Shown here in pieces: positions 42,430-50,789 of a DNA stretch of 64,000 nt. This DNA comes from Pantoea vagans. GTDB lineage: Bacteria > Pseudomonadota > Gammaproteobacteria > Enterobacterales > Enterobacteriaceae. The position numbers and the translations under genes are program-made. The stretch spans positions 1,116,001 to 1,180,000 of the forward strand of contig NZ_CP038853.1 in NCBI RefSeq assembly GCF_004792415.1, given 5' to 3'. The stretch's first letter is position 1, and each line of letters starts with the position of its first letter. The notes beneath the pieces are model-generated. The model was not told the origin of the DNA and did not search any database. It saw only the letters and a program-made list of their open reading frames with translations.

Positions 42430-42689
42430 AGGCGGCTCGTCGGCAATGGAAAGTGTCTCTATGATAAAAAATGTGATCGCGAACCGCTAGCGCCCCGCAC
42501 AATCACGCCGGGACTTCGTGTTTCAGATCAATTTTTATGGCCTGGGCATAAAAAGAGGAAAGGTTGAGTGCAATAAAGGGGAACAGTTTTTCATCCTGCC
42601 AGCGCTGGTCGCTGTGATGCCGTTTTGCTATGTTGCGCGATGACGCGCGCCAGCGACCGCTGGAAAACCGCGCCCATCGGGAGCAGCAG

Positions 42690-43214
42690 ATGCAACTTGT
42701 CACCGCCAGATTAACCCTGAATAAATTACAGCCAGAAGACTGGCAACTGTTTCGTGCCGTCCATGAAGATCGCGACACCATGACCTGGGTGAGCGAGATC
42801 CCCGATGAAGCGGATATTCGTCAGCGCTTCACCGAGCGTCTGGCTCCGTGGCAGCCAGGCAGTTTTCATATGCTCTGCCTGGTGGCACGACGACGCGACA
42901 GCGGTGAGCCGATTGGCCTGTTTGGCTGCAGCCCGGAGTGGGAGCCGCATCGTCAGGCGGAAGTCGGCTATATGCTGCTACATCGCCACTGTGGTCAGGG
43001 CTATGGCAGCGAAGCGCTGGCGGCCCTGTGTCAGTTTCTGCTCGAAGCGGATTTTCATAAACTCAAAGCGATGGTGGTTGAAGGGAACTGGGCGTCACGC
43101 CGGATTCTGGAGAAAAACGGCTTCCAGCTGGAGGGCACGCTACGGGATAATTATCTGCTGAACGGCTGCTGGGTGAACGATTGGCTGCTGGGACGACTGA
43201 ATCCGCAAAAATAA
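42690..43214 (+). CDS. GNAT family N-acetyltransferase (RimJ/RimL-like)
   Basis: The 174-residue protein belongs to the Acetyltransf_3 (RimJ/RimL/SpeG-like) branch. It has the LVTARLTLNKLQPEDW opening, the acetyl-CoA motif HCGQGYGSEALAALCQF and the tail VEGNWASRRILEKNGFQLEGTLRDNYLLNGCWVNDWLLGRL. Its target is unknown. I use ATG 42690 with GGGAG upstream; the frame opens earlier at 42630. Confidence 0.87.
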   Translation: MQLVTARLTLNKLQPEDWQLFRAVHEDRDTMTWVSEIPDEADIRQRFTERLAPWQPGSFHMLCLVARRRDSGEPIGLFGCSPEWEPHRQAEVGYMLLHRHCGQGYGSEALAALCQFLLEADFHKLKAMVVEGNWASRRILEKNGFQLEGTLRDNYLLNGCWVNDWLLGRLNPQK

Positions 43215-43267
43215 AAATATTTTCTGCCCCCTCGACAAAATGATCCTCACCGCGTTATGTTCGTAAC

Positions 43268-43285
43268 GGGTCACCGCAGTGACCC
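43268..43285 (+). other. Hairpin in the alaC leader
   Basis: GGGTCAC pairs with GTGACCC around the loop CGCA, about 45 bases before alaC, followed by GC-rich sequence without a T-tract. It may be an mRNA leader structure. Confidence 0.35.
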
Positions 43286-43330
43286 GCGTCGCTCGGACGG
43301 TCCGGGCGCTTACGTAATCCAGAGGACATC

Positions 43331-44563
43331 ATGGCTGATAACAGCACACCCCGTCGTTTCTCACGTATTGAACGTTTACCCCCTTACGTTTTCAACATCA
43401 CTGCTGAACTGAAGATGGCTGCGCGCCGGCGCGGCGAAGATATCATCGACTTTTCAATGGGCAACCCTGATGGCCCGACTCCGCCGCACATCGTCGAAAA
43501 GTTATGCCAGGTAGCGCAGCGCGACGACACCCACGGTTATTCCACCTCACGCGGGATTCCGCGTCTGCGCCGGGCGATCTCGCGCTGGTACGCCGATCGT
43601 TACCAGGTGGAGATCGATCCTGAATCTGAGGCGATTGTCACCATCGGCTCCAAAGAGGGGCTGGCGCACCTGATGCTGGCGACGCTGGATCATGGTGATA
43701 CCGTGCTGGTACCGAATCCCAGCTATCCGATTCACATCTACGGTGCGGTGATTGCCGGAGCGCAGGTGCGCTCAGTGCCGCTGGTGGCAGGTGTCGACTT
43801 CTTCAATGAGCTGGAACGCGCCATTCGTGAGAGCTACCCCAAGCCAAAAATGATGATCCTTGGCTTCCCGTCCAATCCCACCGCACAGTGTGTGGAACTC
43901 GACTTTTTCGAGCGGGTGATTGCGCTGGCAAAACAATACAACGTGCTGGTGATCCACGATCTGGCCTATGCCGACATCGTCTACGATGGCTGGAAAGCGC
44001 CGTCGATTATGCAGGTACCAGGTGCGCGTGATGTCGCCGTCGAGTTCTTCACCCTGTCAAAAAGCTACAACATGGCGGGCTGGCGCATCGGTTTTATGGT
44101 GGGCAACAAAGAGCTGGTCGCCGCGCTGGCACGGATCAAAAGTTACCATGACTACGGCACCTTTACGCCGCTGCAGGTGGCAGCGATTGCGGCGCTGGAA
44201 GGGGATCAGCAGTGTGTTCACGACATTGCAGAGCAGTACAAACGCCGTCGTGATGTGCTGGTCAAGGGATTGCATGAAGCGGGCTGGATGGTAGATAACC
44301 CGAAAGCCTCGATGTACGTCTGGGCAAAAATTCCGGACCACTATGCGCATCTGGGGTCGCTGGAGTTTGCCAAACATATGCTGCAGGAGGCGAAAGTCTG
44401 TGTTTCGCCCGGTATCGGGTTTGGCGACTATGGTGATACGCACGTGCGTTTCGCACTGATTGAAAACAGCGATCGCATTCGTCAGGCAGTACGGGGAATT
44501 AAAGCGATGTTTCGGGCCGATGGCGTTTTGCCAGGCAGCATGAAAACAGAAGAAGAGCACTGA
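43331..44563 (+). CDS. alaC: Alanine aminotransferase AlaC (YfdZ)
   Basis: The 410-residue PLP aminotransferase (class I/II) makes alanine from pyruvate and glutamate. The PLP lysine is K244 in [17 protein letters not shown]. The substrate and PLP loops include [35 protein letters not shown] and [12 protein letters not shown]. It is close to E. coli AlaC (412). It lies beside pyrSR, as in E. coli, tying pyruvate sensing and pyruvate use. Confidence 0.95.
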   Translation: MADNSTPRRFSRIERLPPYVFNITAELKMAARRRGEDIIDFSMGNPDGPTPPHIVEKLCQVAQRDDTHGYSTSRGIPRLRRAISRWYADRYQVEIDPESEAIVTIGSKEGLAHLMLATLDHGDTVLVPNPSYPIHIYGAVIAGAQVRSVPLVAGVDFFNELERAIRESYPKPKMMILGFPSNPTAQCVELDFFERVIALAKQYNVLVIHDLAYADIVYDGWKAPSIMQVPGARDVAVEFFTLSKSYNMAGWRIGFMVGNKELVAALARIKSYHDYGTFTPLQVAAIAALEGDQQCVHDIAEQYKRRRDVLVKGLHEAGWMVDNPKASMYVWAKIPDHYAHLGSLEFAKHMLQEAKVCVSPGIGFGDYGDTHVRFALIENSDRIRQAVRGIKAMFRADGVLPGSMKTEEEH

Positions 44564-44572
44564 CAGCCAGCA

Positions 44573-44594
44573 GGGGCGACGCAATGGTCGCCCC
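44573..44594 (+). terminator. Hairpin after alaC
   Basis: GGGGCGAC (44573-44580) pairs with GTCGCCCC (44587-44594) just after the alaC stop. There is no T-tract, so it may be an mRNA 3'-end stabiliser rather than an intrinsic terminator. Confidence 0.4.
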
Positions 44595-44614
44595 GTGGCG
44601 GCACTGTCACGCCA

Positions 44615-44689
44615 TTACTTCAGCAGCAGAACAAAGGTTCCGAACCAAAGTAACGCGAAAAAAGATATTCCCATCAAGGCATATTTCAC
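44615..44689 (-). CDS. ypdK: Small membrane protein YpdK (24 residues)
   Basis: A 24-codon gene too short for usual gene callers. It reads MKYALMGISFFALLWFGTFV followed by LLLK and is one hydrophobic helix. It aligns with E. coli YpdK (23 residues, starting MKYFFMGISF), which also lies beside alaC. The start is GTG at 44689 and AGAGGAG is placed eight bases upstream. Function is unknown. The match in sequence, length, position and ribosome-binding site makes this a confident call. Confidence 0.85.
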   Translation of the reverse strand: MKYALMGISFFALLWFGTFVLLLK

Positions 44690-44805
44690 AAAGCAACTCC
44701 TCTGAGCGGTTACGATGATGGCGATCCCAAACCAGTGCAACGCGAACAGCTGTGGAAAAGAGATCGCCATTTCAGTAATGGTCTGCTCATTTCCGGGTCG
44801 ATCTG

Positions 44806-44880
44806 AATAACTCAGAACAGGATCAGGCGCTAATTTACGCGTAATCCTGCCTAAATGAAATAGGTCCGTTCTGAGATATT
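44806..44880. repeat. 75-base palindromic element with 13-base terminal inverted repeats
   Basis: The ends AATAACTCAGAAC (44806-44818) and GTTCTGAGATATT (44868-44880) are inverted copies with one mismatch. A nested AGGAT...ATCCT stem lies inside. The element sits just after the EmrA-like gene on the minus strand. It could be a complex terminator, a MITE-like repeat or a structured RNA. No gene is visible in the rest of 44690-44890. Confidence 0.55.
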
Positions 44881-44890
44881 GCTCACAATT

Positions 44891-45919
44891 TTACGGCACC
44901 TGGATTTCCGGGATCGCCGACATGCCGACACGTAACTGAGCCAGATGCTGTTGGTCACTATCCAGCACAATTTTAACCGGCAGACGTTGAACGACTTTAG
45001 TGTAGTTGCCGGTAGCGTTATCGGGAGCAATCGCGGAAAAAGTTGCGCCGGTGGCCGGTGCGATGCTGTCCACGTGGCCGGTAAAGGTCTTGCCTGGCAG
45101 GGCATCGACACGGATTTGCACGCGCTGACCCGGACGCACATCGCTTAACTGCGTCTCAAGGTAGTTAGCCGTAATATAGGTCTGCTGCAGTGGTACTACC
45201 GCCAGCAGACGGGTTCCGGCTGACACATAAGCGCCAATCCGCACTGAGCGCTGACCGACCATGCCGTCAACGGGCGCCGTGATTCGCGTGTAGGAGAGGT
45301 TCAGCCTGGCCTGATCGACGCTGGCTTTAGCCGCTGCGACATCCGCTTCCGCTGAACGCACCGCAGCCTGTAACACGCCGACCTGTTTCACTGCCGACGC
45401 CAGCGCAGCCTGACTCTGATGCACCGCTGCCAGCGCCGAGCGCTGGTTAGCGCTGGATTTTTGCTGATCGTCTGCGGCTACGGTACCGCTTTTATAAAGT
45501 CGGTTGTAGCGGTCGGCGCTCTGACCGGCATACTGCGCGGACGCCTGGCTGGCCGCGACGCTGGCTTTCTGCTGATCAATCACCGACTGCTGCTGCTCCA
45601 GCTGGGCCTGGCTGCTCAGCAGTTTCGCCTGACTCACCTGCAGGTCAGCCTCGGCACTCTCCAGCGCCACACGGTAGTCACGATCGTCCAGCGTTGCCAG
45701 CAGCTGACCGGCTTTGACCTGCTGATTATCCTGCACCTGCACATTGCTGATGTAGCCGGAGACTTTTGGCGCGACCAGAGTGTAATCCGCATTGACGTAA
45801 GCGTCGTTGGTGCGGTGATCGTTGCCGCTCATCAGTGACCAGACTGCAAAAGCGATGGCCAGTAACACCAGCAGCAGCAGGGTGAGCACCAGAGTTCTTT
45901 TCATTTCGAAAGCACGCAT
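44891..45919 (-). CDS. EmrA/HlyD-type membrane-fusion protein of an efflux pump
   Basis: The 342-residue periplasmic adaptor has one N-terminal TM helix (about residues 7-28), then the biotinyl/lipoyl-like half-motif (NADYTLVAPKVSGYISNVQVQDNQQVKAGQLLATLDDRDY). A long alpha-helical hairpin rich in Ala, Gln and Ser (about 80-200) and the barrel-sandwich second half (YTRITAPVDGMVGQRSVRIGAYVSAGTRLLAVVP) follow. It comes right after the DHA2 pump gene. The start could also be the Met at 45904 (residue 6). Substrate unknown. Confidence 0.88.
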   Translation of the reverse strand: MRAFEMKRTLVLTLLLLVLLAIAFAVWSLMSGNDHRTNDAYVNADYTLVAPKVSGYISNVQVQDNQQVKAGQLLATLDDRDYRVALESAEADLQVSQAKLLSSQAQLEQQQSVIDQQKASVAASQASAQYAGQSADRYNRLYKSGTVAADDQQKSSANQRSALAAVHQSQAALASAVKQVGVLQAAVRSAEADVAAAKASVDQARLNLSYTRITAPVDGMVGQRSVRIGAYVSAGTRLLAVVPLQQTYITANYLETQLSDVRPGQRVQIRVDALPGKTFTGHVDSIAPATGATFSAIAPDNATGNYTKVVQRLPVKIVLDSDQQHLAQLRVGMSAIPEIQVP

Positions 45920-45921
45920 AT

Positions 45922-47520
45922 TCAGTTATTCCGGGAGGGGTTTTGAAGCAAAGTTTGAGGCGGCCAGACCCGTTTTGGCAGGATGGCGGTAAGCAATAAC
46001 AGGCAGGCGGCAAAACCGGTCAGCATCAGCCAGCTGTCGCTCAGACTCAAAACCGTAGCCTGATGACGAACCAGCGTGGCAAATCCGCTGAGATTATCAC
46101 TGGCGCTGATGCTGCCGTCCGGCAACAGCGGCAGGCTGCGACTGGCCTGATCGGCCGCTGGCGCGGTCATCAGCCAGCTGCGGCTGGCGGCCTGATCAAT
46201 CAGAACACTGGAGTGAAACTGCTCACGATGGGAGAGGAAAACCTCAACCAGCGTGGAGGCGGTAATGCTGGAGAAGCCGCGTACCGTATTGAACATCGCC
46301 GAGGTAAACGGGCCTTCTGGCGGGGCCACCACGCTGGTGGCGCTCATCAGTATCGGCAGAATAATCATCGGTTGCCCGAACGCCTGAAGAATCTGCAGCA
46401 GCCAGAAGTTCTGGCGCGCCCACTCACTGGTGATTTGCGAGCCCAGCAGACAGGACGTTACCAGCAAGCCGACGCCCGCCGTCAGCATCCAGCGGCAGTC
46501 AATCCAGCGAATATTCAGCAGGGCCGCAATCAGCGGTGCGATCAGCAGTTGCGGCAGGCCGACCGTCAGTGCCAGCGGGGCAAACTCCAGGGTGCGAAAG
46601 CCGCTGACCTGAGCAAAATAGGCCGACGGCAGGGCGGAGCCTGACAGACCAAGGATGAGCACGCAGGCCAGTCCCAGCAAGCCGTGCGCCAGATTGGGCC
46701 GCCGCAGCATCTGCAATTTAAACAGGGGCAGCGGGTGAAACCACTCATTAATCAGGAAAACCAGCAGCAGCGGCAGCGCGGTCAGCAGCATACCGGCGAT
46801 CAGGGGCGAGTTCAGCCAGTCGAGACGCTCACCCTGAGTCAGCACCAGAACCAGCAGCGCCACCGCGCTGCAGCCGGTCACCATGCCAAACAGATCGATC
46901 TGCTGAAAGCGTTCCGGACGCAGCGGGTCCTGCGGTATCCCCCAGCTAATCAGCACCATGGCAATGAGCATGAATGGCACGACCTGCCAGAACACCATCA
47001 TCCAGCTGACATGATCGGTCCATAACGACGCCAGTGAGGCCGCCATATTGGGGCCAAACGTCGCGGTCAGGGCATAGCCCGCCAGACCAAACAGCTTAAA
47101 GGGCGGCGGCAGAAAGCGCAGGGCGACGGTCATCAGCATCGGCGGCAGTGCGCCACCAAACAGGCCCTGCAGCACGCGCAGGCTGATAAAAAGCGTCGGA
47201 TCCGGCACCAGCGGCAGCAGAATGCCGGTCAGCATAAATCCTGCCGATACGCCCAGTGTGAAACGCCGCAGCGACAGAGTGACGGCAAACCAGGGCGCGA
47301 TCATCATGGCAGCGACTTCTGCCGCCTGATAACCGGAAATAATCCAGCTACCCTGATCGTAACCGATGCCTATAGCAGCCCGGATATCTGCCAGCGCGAT
47401 ATCACTGACGCGATCGTTCAGCCCGGAGGTCAGGGCTGCAATGAGCACGCCGACCAGGCCAAGCGCCAGTCGCAGTGTAAAAGGATGAGGGGCCGGCGCG
47501 GCGGCAGGCTTAGCATTCAT
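45922..47520 (-). CDS. EmrB/DHA2-type MFS multidrug efflux transporter
   Basis: The 532-residue transporter has 14 predicted helices. DHA2 landmarks are LTSGLNDRVSDIALADIRAAIGIGYDQGSWIISGYQ (TM1-2), RVLQGLFGGALPPMLM (motif B/C region) and a large C-terminal loop before the last helix. It sits upstream of, and is almost fused to, its EmrA-like partner. It diverges from an IclR regulator, whose likely operators lie between them. An unusual feature is the EmrB-before-EmrA gene order, opposite to E. coli emrAB. Confidence 0.88.
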   Translation of the reverse strand: MNAKPAAAPAPHPFTLRLALGLVGVLIAALTSGLNDRVSDIALADIRAAIGIGYDQGSWIISGYQAAEVAAMMIAPWFAVTLSLRRFTLGVSAGFMLTGILLPLVPDPTLFISLRVLQGLFGGALPPMLMTVALRFLPPPFKLFGLAGYALTATFGPNMAASLASLWTDHVSWMMVFWQVVPFMLIAMVLISWGIPQDPLRPERFQQIDLFGMVTGCSAVALLVLVLTQGERLDWLNSPLIAGMLLTALPLLLVFLINEWFHPLPLFKLQMLRRPNLAHGLLGLACVLILGLSGSALPSAYFAQVSGFRTLEFAPLALTVGLPQLLIAPLIAALLNIRWIDCRWMLTAGVGLLVTSCLLGSQITSEWARQNFWLLQILQAFGQPMIILPILMSATSVVAPPEGPFTSAMFNTVRGFSSITASTLVEVFLSHREQFHSSVLIDQAASRSWLMTAPAADQASRSLPLLPDGSISASDNLSGFATLVRHQATVLSLSDSWLMLTGFAACLLLLTAILPKRVWPPQTLLQNPSRNN

Positions 47521-47550
47521 TGCAGGCGATCTCGTTATTATGATGCAGTG

Positions 47551-47613
47551 TACTGCGATGTGATACAGGGCGTAATATTACATCCCGGTATACTGTATTG
47601 CAATGTGGTACAG
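47551..47613. promoter_or_regulatory. Two direct copies of an 18-base operator-like motif, emrB-like/iclR gap
   Basis: TACTGCGATGTGATACAG (47551-47568) and TATTGCAATGTGGTACAG (47596-47613) match at 15 of 18 positions and lie 45 bases apart. With the flanking bases each forms TGTA-N11-TACA. The position in the 149-base divergent gap suggests sites for the neighbouring IclR protein. Confidence 0.6.
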
Positions 47614-47669
47614 ACTGTAAAAAGTGCGGCATTCGCGCTACAGTAAGGCAGCTCAAACAGGACGACGCT

Positions 47670-48455
47670 ATGGCACATCAACCCTCCAGCCGTGAGGATG
47701 AAAAAACGGGCGGCATTCAGGTCATCGCCCGTGCGGCAAAAATTCTTAACGCGCTGGGCGAACAGCCGGGCGGCATGAGCCTCGGCGAGATAGCTCAGGC
47801 AGTAGAACTGCCCCGTTCAACGGTGCAGCGCATCGTTGCCGCGCTCGACAGCGCCGAACTGGTGCGCAGCAGCGGGGCAGGCGGACTGCGCCTGGGGCCG
47901 GCGCTGTTAAAACTGATTTCCAGCGTGCATACCGATGTGGTCGATCTGGTCAGTCCGCTACTGGAAAAACTCTCTTCTGACACCAACGAGACGGTTTCAC
48001 TGGCGCGCGCCAGCGGCAGCCAGCTGGCGATTATTCACCACGTGGTGGCATCGCGGGAGCTGCGGGTCGTTCCACATATGGGACTCAATCTGCCGCTCTA
48101 CAGCACCTCCGGTGGACGGGCACTGCTGGCACTGGAGTGTGAAAAAGATGTGCGGACGATCGTCGGTGACGCCTGGCAGGAGTTAACCGATATGACGGTG
48201 AAAACCCTGCCGCAGTTGCTGCAACTTATCAGGGAAGTGCGCGAAACCGGTATCGCCGTGGATCGCGGTGAAACGCTGGAAGGTATCTCTACCATGGCGT
48301 TTGCGCTGGATACGCTGTTTGGTCGCTTTTCTGTCTCTTTGCTGGTGCCCTCTGCACGTTTTCTGCGTCACGAAGCCCGTTTTCGTGACGAGATGCTGAA
48401 GTGCAAAGAGGCGCTGGTGCGTGAAATCGGCAAAGTCGCCGCGATAGAAGGATAA
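47670..48455 (+). CDS. IclR-family transcriptional regulator
   Basis: The 261-residue regulator has an N-terminal winged HTH (about residues 18-75, MSLGEIAQAVELPRSTVQRIVAALDSAELV) and a C-terminal IclR effector domain (about 85-255, with LNLPLYSTSGGRALLA and AVDRGETLEGISTMA). I use ATG 47670 with AGGA upstream; the frame opens earlier at 47598. It probably controls the divergent efflux pair and itself. The ligand is unknown, though IclR proteins often bind aromatic or small organic acids. Confidence 0.9.
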   Translation: MAHQPSSREDEKTGGIQVIARAAKILNALGEQPGGMSLGEIAQAVELPRSTVQRIVAALDSAELVRSSGAGGLRLGPALLKLISSVHTDVVDLVSPLLEKLSSDTNETVSLARASGSQLAIIHHVVASRELRVVPHMGLNLPLYSTSGGRALLALECEKDVRTIVGDAWQELTDMTVKTLPQLLQLIREVRETGIAVDRGETLEGISTMAFALDTLFGRFSVSLLVPSARFLRHEARFRDEMLKCKEALVREIGKVAAIEG

Positions 48456-48462
48456 GCATCTG

Positions 48463-48915
48463 ATGAAAACCCTGCTGATGGCCATTGATCACTCTCCGGT
48501 GGCGGAGAAGGTGGTCGCCTTAACCATTGAAGAAGCGCTGGCGCATCGGGCCGATGTGGTAGTGCTGTGCTGCGTGGATCCTGCTTACTCCTCCTGCAAT
48601 CAGCCGATGGAAATCGATGCGGGTGAAGATCCGGCCGATTTTGTGGCGGCGCAGGATGAGCAGAATACGGCGGAAATGGTGGTGCGCCATGCGCTGGCAC
48701 CGTTATTGCGCGCGGGCATTAATGCGCGTGGCATGATCCTGGCGGGGGACGCAGCAGACACCATCGTTGCCCAGTCGCAACAGCTTAAGGCCAGTATGAT
48801 TATCATGGGACGTCGCCATCTCTCCTCTTTTAATCGGCTATTAAAAGGCTCGGTTAGCGCTTCAGTTATTGAGCGTGCTCACTGCCCTGTGCTGATCGAT
48901 GTGCGTAAGGATTAA
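48463..48915 (+). CDS. Universal stress protein (UspA family)
   Basis: The 150-residue protein has an N-terminal strand LLMAIDHSPVAEKVV and the nucleotide-binding end motif MGRRHLSSFNRLLKGSVSASVIERAHCPVLI (G-2x-G-9x-G(S/T)-like). It therefore probably binds ATP. It lies seven bases after the IclR gene and is likely in its operon. Its role in the efflux locus is unknown. Confidence 0.88.
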   Translation: MKTLLMAIDHSPVAEKVVALTIEEALAHRADVVVLCCVDPAYSSCNQPMEIDAGEDPADFVAAQDEQNTAEMVVRHALAPLLRAGINARGMILAGDAADTIVAQSQQLKASMIIMGRRHLSSFNRLLKGSVSASVIERAHCPVLIDVRKD

Positions 48916-48924
48916 TCCCGCAGC

Positions 48925-49731
48925 ATGAACTCTCTGCTTTTTATTACGCTGGCCGCGTTTGCGCCGCTGGCGCTGATCGTCATTGTGCTGATCAAAACCA
49001 CCCGGCTGCGTTTGTGGCAGGGGCTGATCCTCTTTCTGCTGCCACTGATACTGGCAAATCTGCTCTGGTTCAGCTGGGTCGCGCCGCATCAGCAGCAGAC
49101 TGCTCAGCATGAGCAGGCGGTGAATCAGCTGGCAGAGATGCCTGGCTATCGGGTATTGCAGACGCAGGAACCGGCATTATGGCTGTTGCTTACTCAGGAA
49201 CTGACCCGGCGGATCCGTGCAGGCGAGCAGCCTGACAGGGCGACAGGTGAACTGCGTGGCTGGCTGATTGAGGTGATTAATCAGCGACTGATGCGCGGAA
49301 CCGATGCGGCGGTCGTTAACTATATCAGCGTCTCGGTGGAAGAGATGCGGGCGCTGAACCACATCGATCCGGGCCTCTGCTTCCGTTATCTCTATCCGCA
49401 GGTGAGTGGTGGCATCAATTTGCAGACCACACTCCCAGCTTCTCTGAATCAGAAAGAGGCCGATGCCATGGAGCTGCTGCTGCTCAATAGCCCGCCACCC
49501 GAACAGCCCCTTGATAAACCGCAGGCGCAGGATGATCTGCAAAAGATTGTCGGCCGGCTTTATCTGAAGTGGGGCGATAAACTGCAGCAGCTGAATATGC
49601 CTGCCGACACGGCGGTGGATCGCTCTTCGCTGTGTGCCATGTCGATTGACCTCTACAGTGCCATTCTGGCATTACCTGACAAGCGCGCCGCTAACCTGTT
49701 ACGTAGAATGGTGGCACTGACCGGTCAGTAA
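48925..49731 (+). CDS. Membrane-anchored protein of unknown function
   Basis: I do not recognise this 268-residue protein. Two N-terminal hydrophobic helices (about residues 3-23 and 32-50) are followed by a soluble, mainly helical domain rich in Leu, Gln and Arg (about 55-268), without clear catalytic motifs. A Pro-rich linker lies at about 190-200. It starts nine bases after the usp gene and so is probably the third gene of the iclR-usp unit. The topology would place the large domain on one side of the inner membrane, side uncertain. Confidence 0.7.
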   Translation: MNSLLFITLAAFAPLALIVIVLIKTTRLRLWQGLILFLLPLILANLLWFSWVAPHQQQTAQHEQAVNQLAEMPGYRVLQTQEPALWLLLTQELTRRIRAGEQPDRATGELRGWLIEVINQRLMRGTDAAVVNYISVSVEEMRALNHIDPGLCFRYLYPQVSGGINLQTTLPASLNQKEADAMELLLLNSPPPEQPLDKPQAQDDLQKIVGRLYLKWGDKLQQLNMPADTAVDRSSLCAMSIDLYSAILALPDKRAANLLRRMVALTGQ

Positions 49732-49740
49732 ACTCGTGTT

Positions 49741-49764
49741 TAGCGGGCGAAAAAAAGCCCGCTA
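49741..49764. other. Hairpin after the usp-linked unit
   Basis: TAGCGGGC pairs with GCCCGCTA around an A-rich loop. It lacks a T-tract on the plus strand, so it is not a standard terminator. The rest of the gap (to 49995) is AT-rich and shows no gene. Confidence 0.35.
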
Positions 49765-49995
49765 AGCGCGGGCAGGGAAGAGAGAGGAGCAGATTTTTAT
49801 TTTTAGCATTTCCTGGTGTGGTGCAGTCTTCGTTTGGTCTGATTACATCCTGTCACTTCCGGCATGATAGTGATAGCCGTTTAATCGTATTACATTAATT
49901 GGTAAAAACTTCTCAAGTTTTAATTTTCGCGCATTAATCCTATGGATGCGTGGCATGCTGCGTCATACACTGCGCGGCAACGTGAGGATAACTAA

Positions 49996-50277
49996 ATGAA
50001 AAAATTAATTACCGGCGCACTGGCGCTGATTCTGCTGAGTGGATGTACTGCCAGCAAACCCGGGGCATTTGAACGCGTTGATGAAGATCCCAGCTCGAAT
50101 ACCGTGCAGTACCGTTTTGACCCGGCAAAGGTCAATCGGGATGCAATGGATATCGATCTGGCGAATTACTGCAGTAATAAAGGATTTGATAAAGTTGAGG
50201 CGCTGCCTGCCCAGGAAAGTCATATTCCGGGGCTGAAGAAAGTGTGGTTCCAGTGTAATTATGCGCTGAAAAGCTAA
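49996..50277 (+). CDS. Small lipoprotein of unknown function
   Basis: The 93-residue protein has a lipobox LLSGC with lipidated Cys17 and a two-cysteine mature domain (AMDIDLANYCSNKGFDKVEALP...WFQCNYALK), so a disulfide is likely. A good ribosome-binding site (GAGGAT) and a terminator frame it as a single-gene unit. I do not know the family. Confidence 0.8.
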   Translation: MKKLITGALALILLSGCTASKPGAFERVDEDPSSNTVQYRFDPAKVNRDAMDIDLANYCSNKGFDKVEALPAQESHIPGLKKVWFQCNYALKS

Positions 50278-50284
50278 ATAAAAC

Positions 50285-50310
50285 GGGCGGGATAATTATC
50301 CCGCCCTTAA
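50285..50310 (+). terminator. Hairpin terminator after the lipoprotein gene
   Basis: An 11-base-pair near-perfect palindrome (GGGCGGGATAATTATCCCGCCC, 50285-50306) is followed by TTAAAGTTT. Confidence 0.65.
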
Positions 50311-50352
50311 AGTTTACTGCTTTTATTTTATGCTGTGTGACATCTTTGCCCG

Positions 50353-50526
50353 TTAGTGGCGATGGTGACCGCCATGATACCCACCGTGATAACCTCCATA
50401 GTAGCCTCCATGATATCCGCCGCCACCCCCGCGGTGCCAGCCATCGTCGTGTCTGGGGCTGATGATACAACCGCTTAGTAATGTCATCAGCGCAACCACC
50501 GAAGCGACTTTAATTAATCTCTTCAT
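50353..50526 (-). CDS. 57-residue Gly/His/Tyr-rich lipoprotein
   Basis: This short gene is easily missed. The product begins MKRLIKVASVVALMTLLSGC, a full lipoprotein signal with Cys20. After ISPRHDDGWHR the mature part is a low-complexity tail of YHGG/YYGG units ending GGHHRH. GGAGAGG stands eight bases before the ATG. It is convergent with the previous lipoprotein gene. Function unknown; His-rich repeats suggest metal binding, which is inference. Confidence 0.75.
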   Translation of the reverse strand: MKRLIKVASVVALMTLLSGCIISPRHDDGWHRGGGGGYHGGYYGGYHGGYHGGHHRH

Positions 50527-50723
50527 CGGAAGCCTCTCCTCTTTTTCAATGACTACGACATTACGCTGGAAAAGTGGAGTGAAGATGCAGGCTTTGTAGA
50601 GTTATTTAAGAAGATATGACGGAATATTTCAGCGTGCTGTATTTTTCCGCGGCAGGAAATAAGAAAATCGGAATGAGCTGAATAATAAATACTATCAAAG
50701 ATAATAGTCTTAAAATCAAGCGA

Positions 50724-50738
50724 AAATAATTCTCATTT
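50724..50738 (+). promoter_or_regulatory. Fur-box-like sequence before the SMP-30 gene
   Basis: AAATAATTCTCATTT resembles part of a Fur operator (NAT-A/T-AT hexamers, TCTCATTT ending). It lies about 50 bases before the lactonase start, in a very AT-rich 264-base gap. Only a partial match, so low confidence. Confidence 0.3.
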
Positions 50739-50789
50739 GAAAGTTTTTACCACTACATTATTAGCATGTCATTTCAATGGGAGAGAAAC

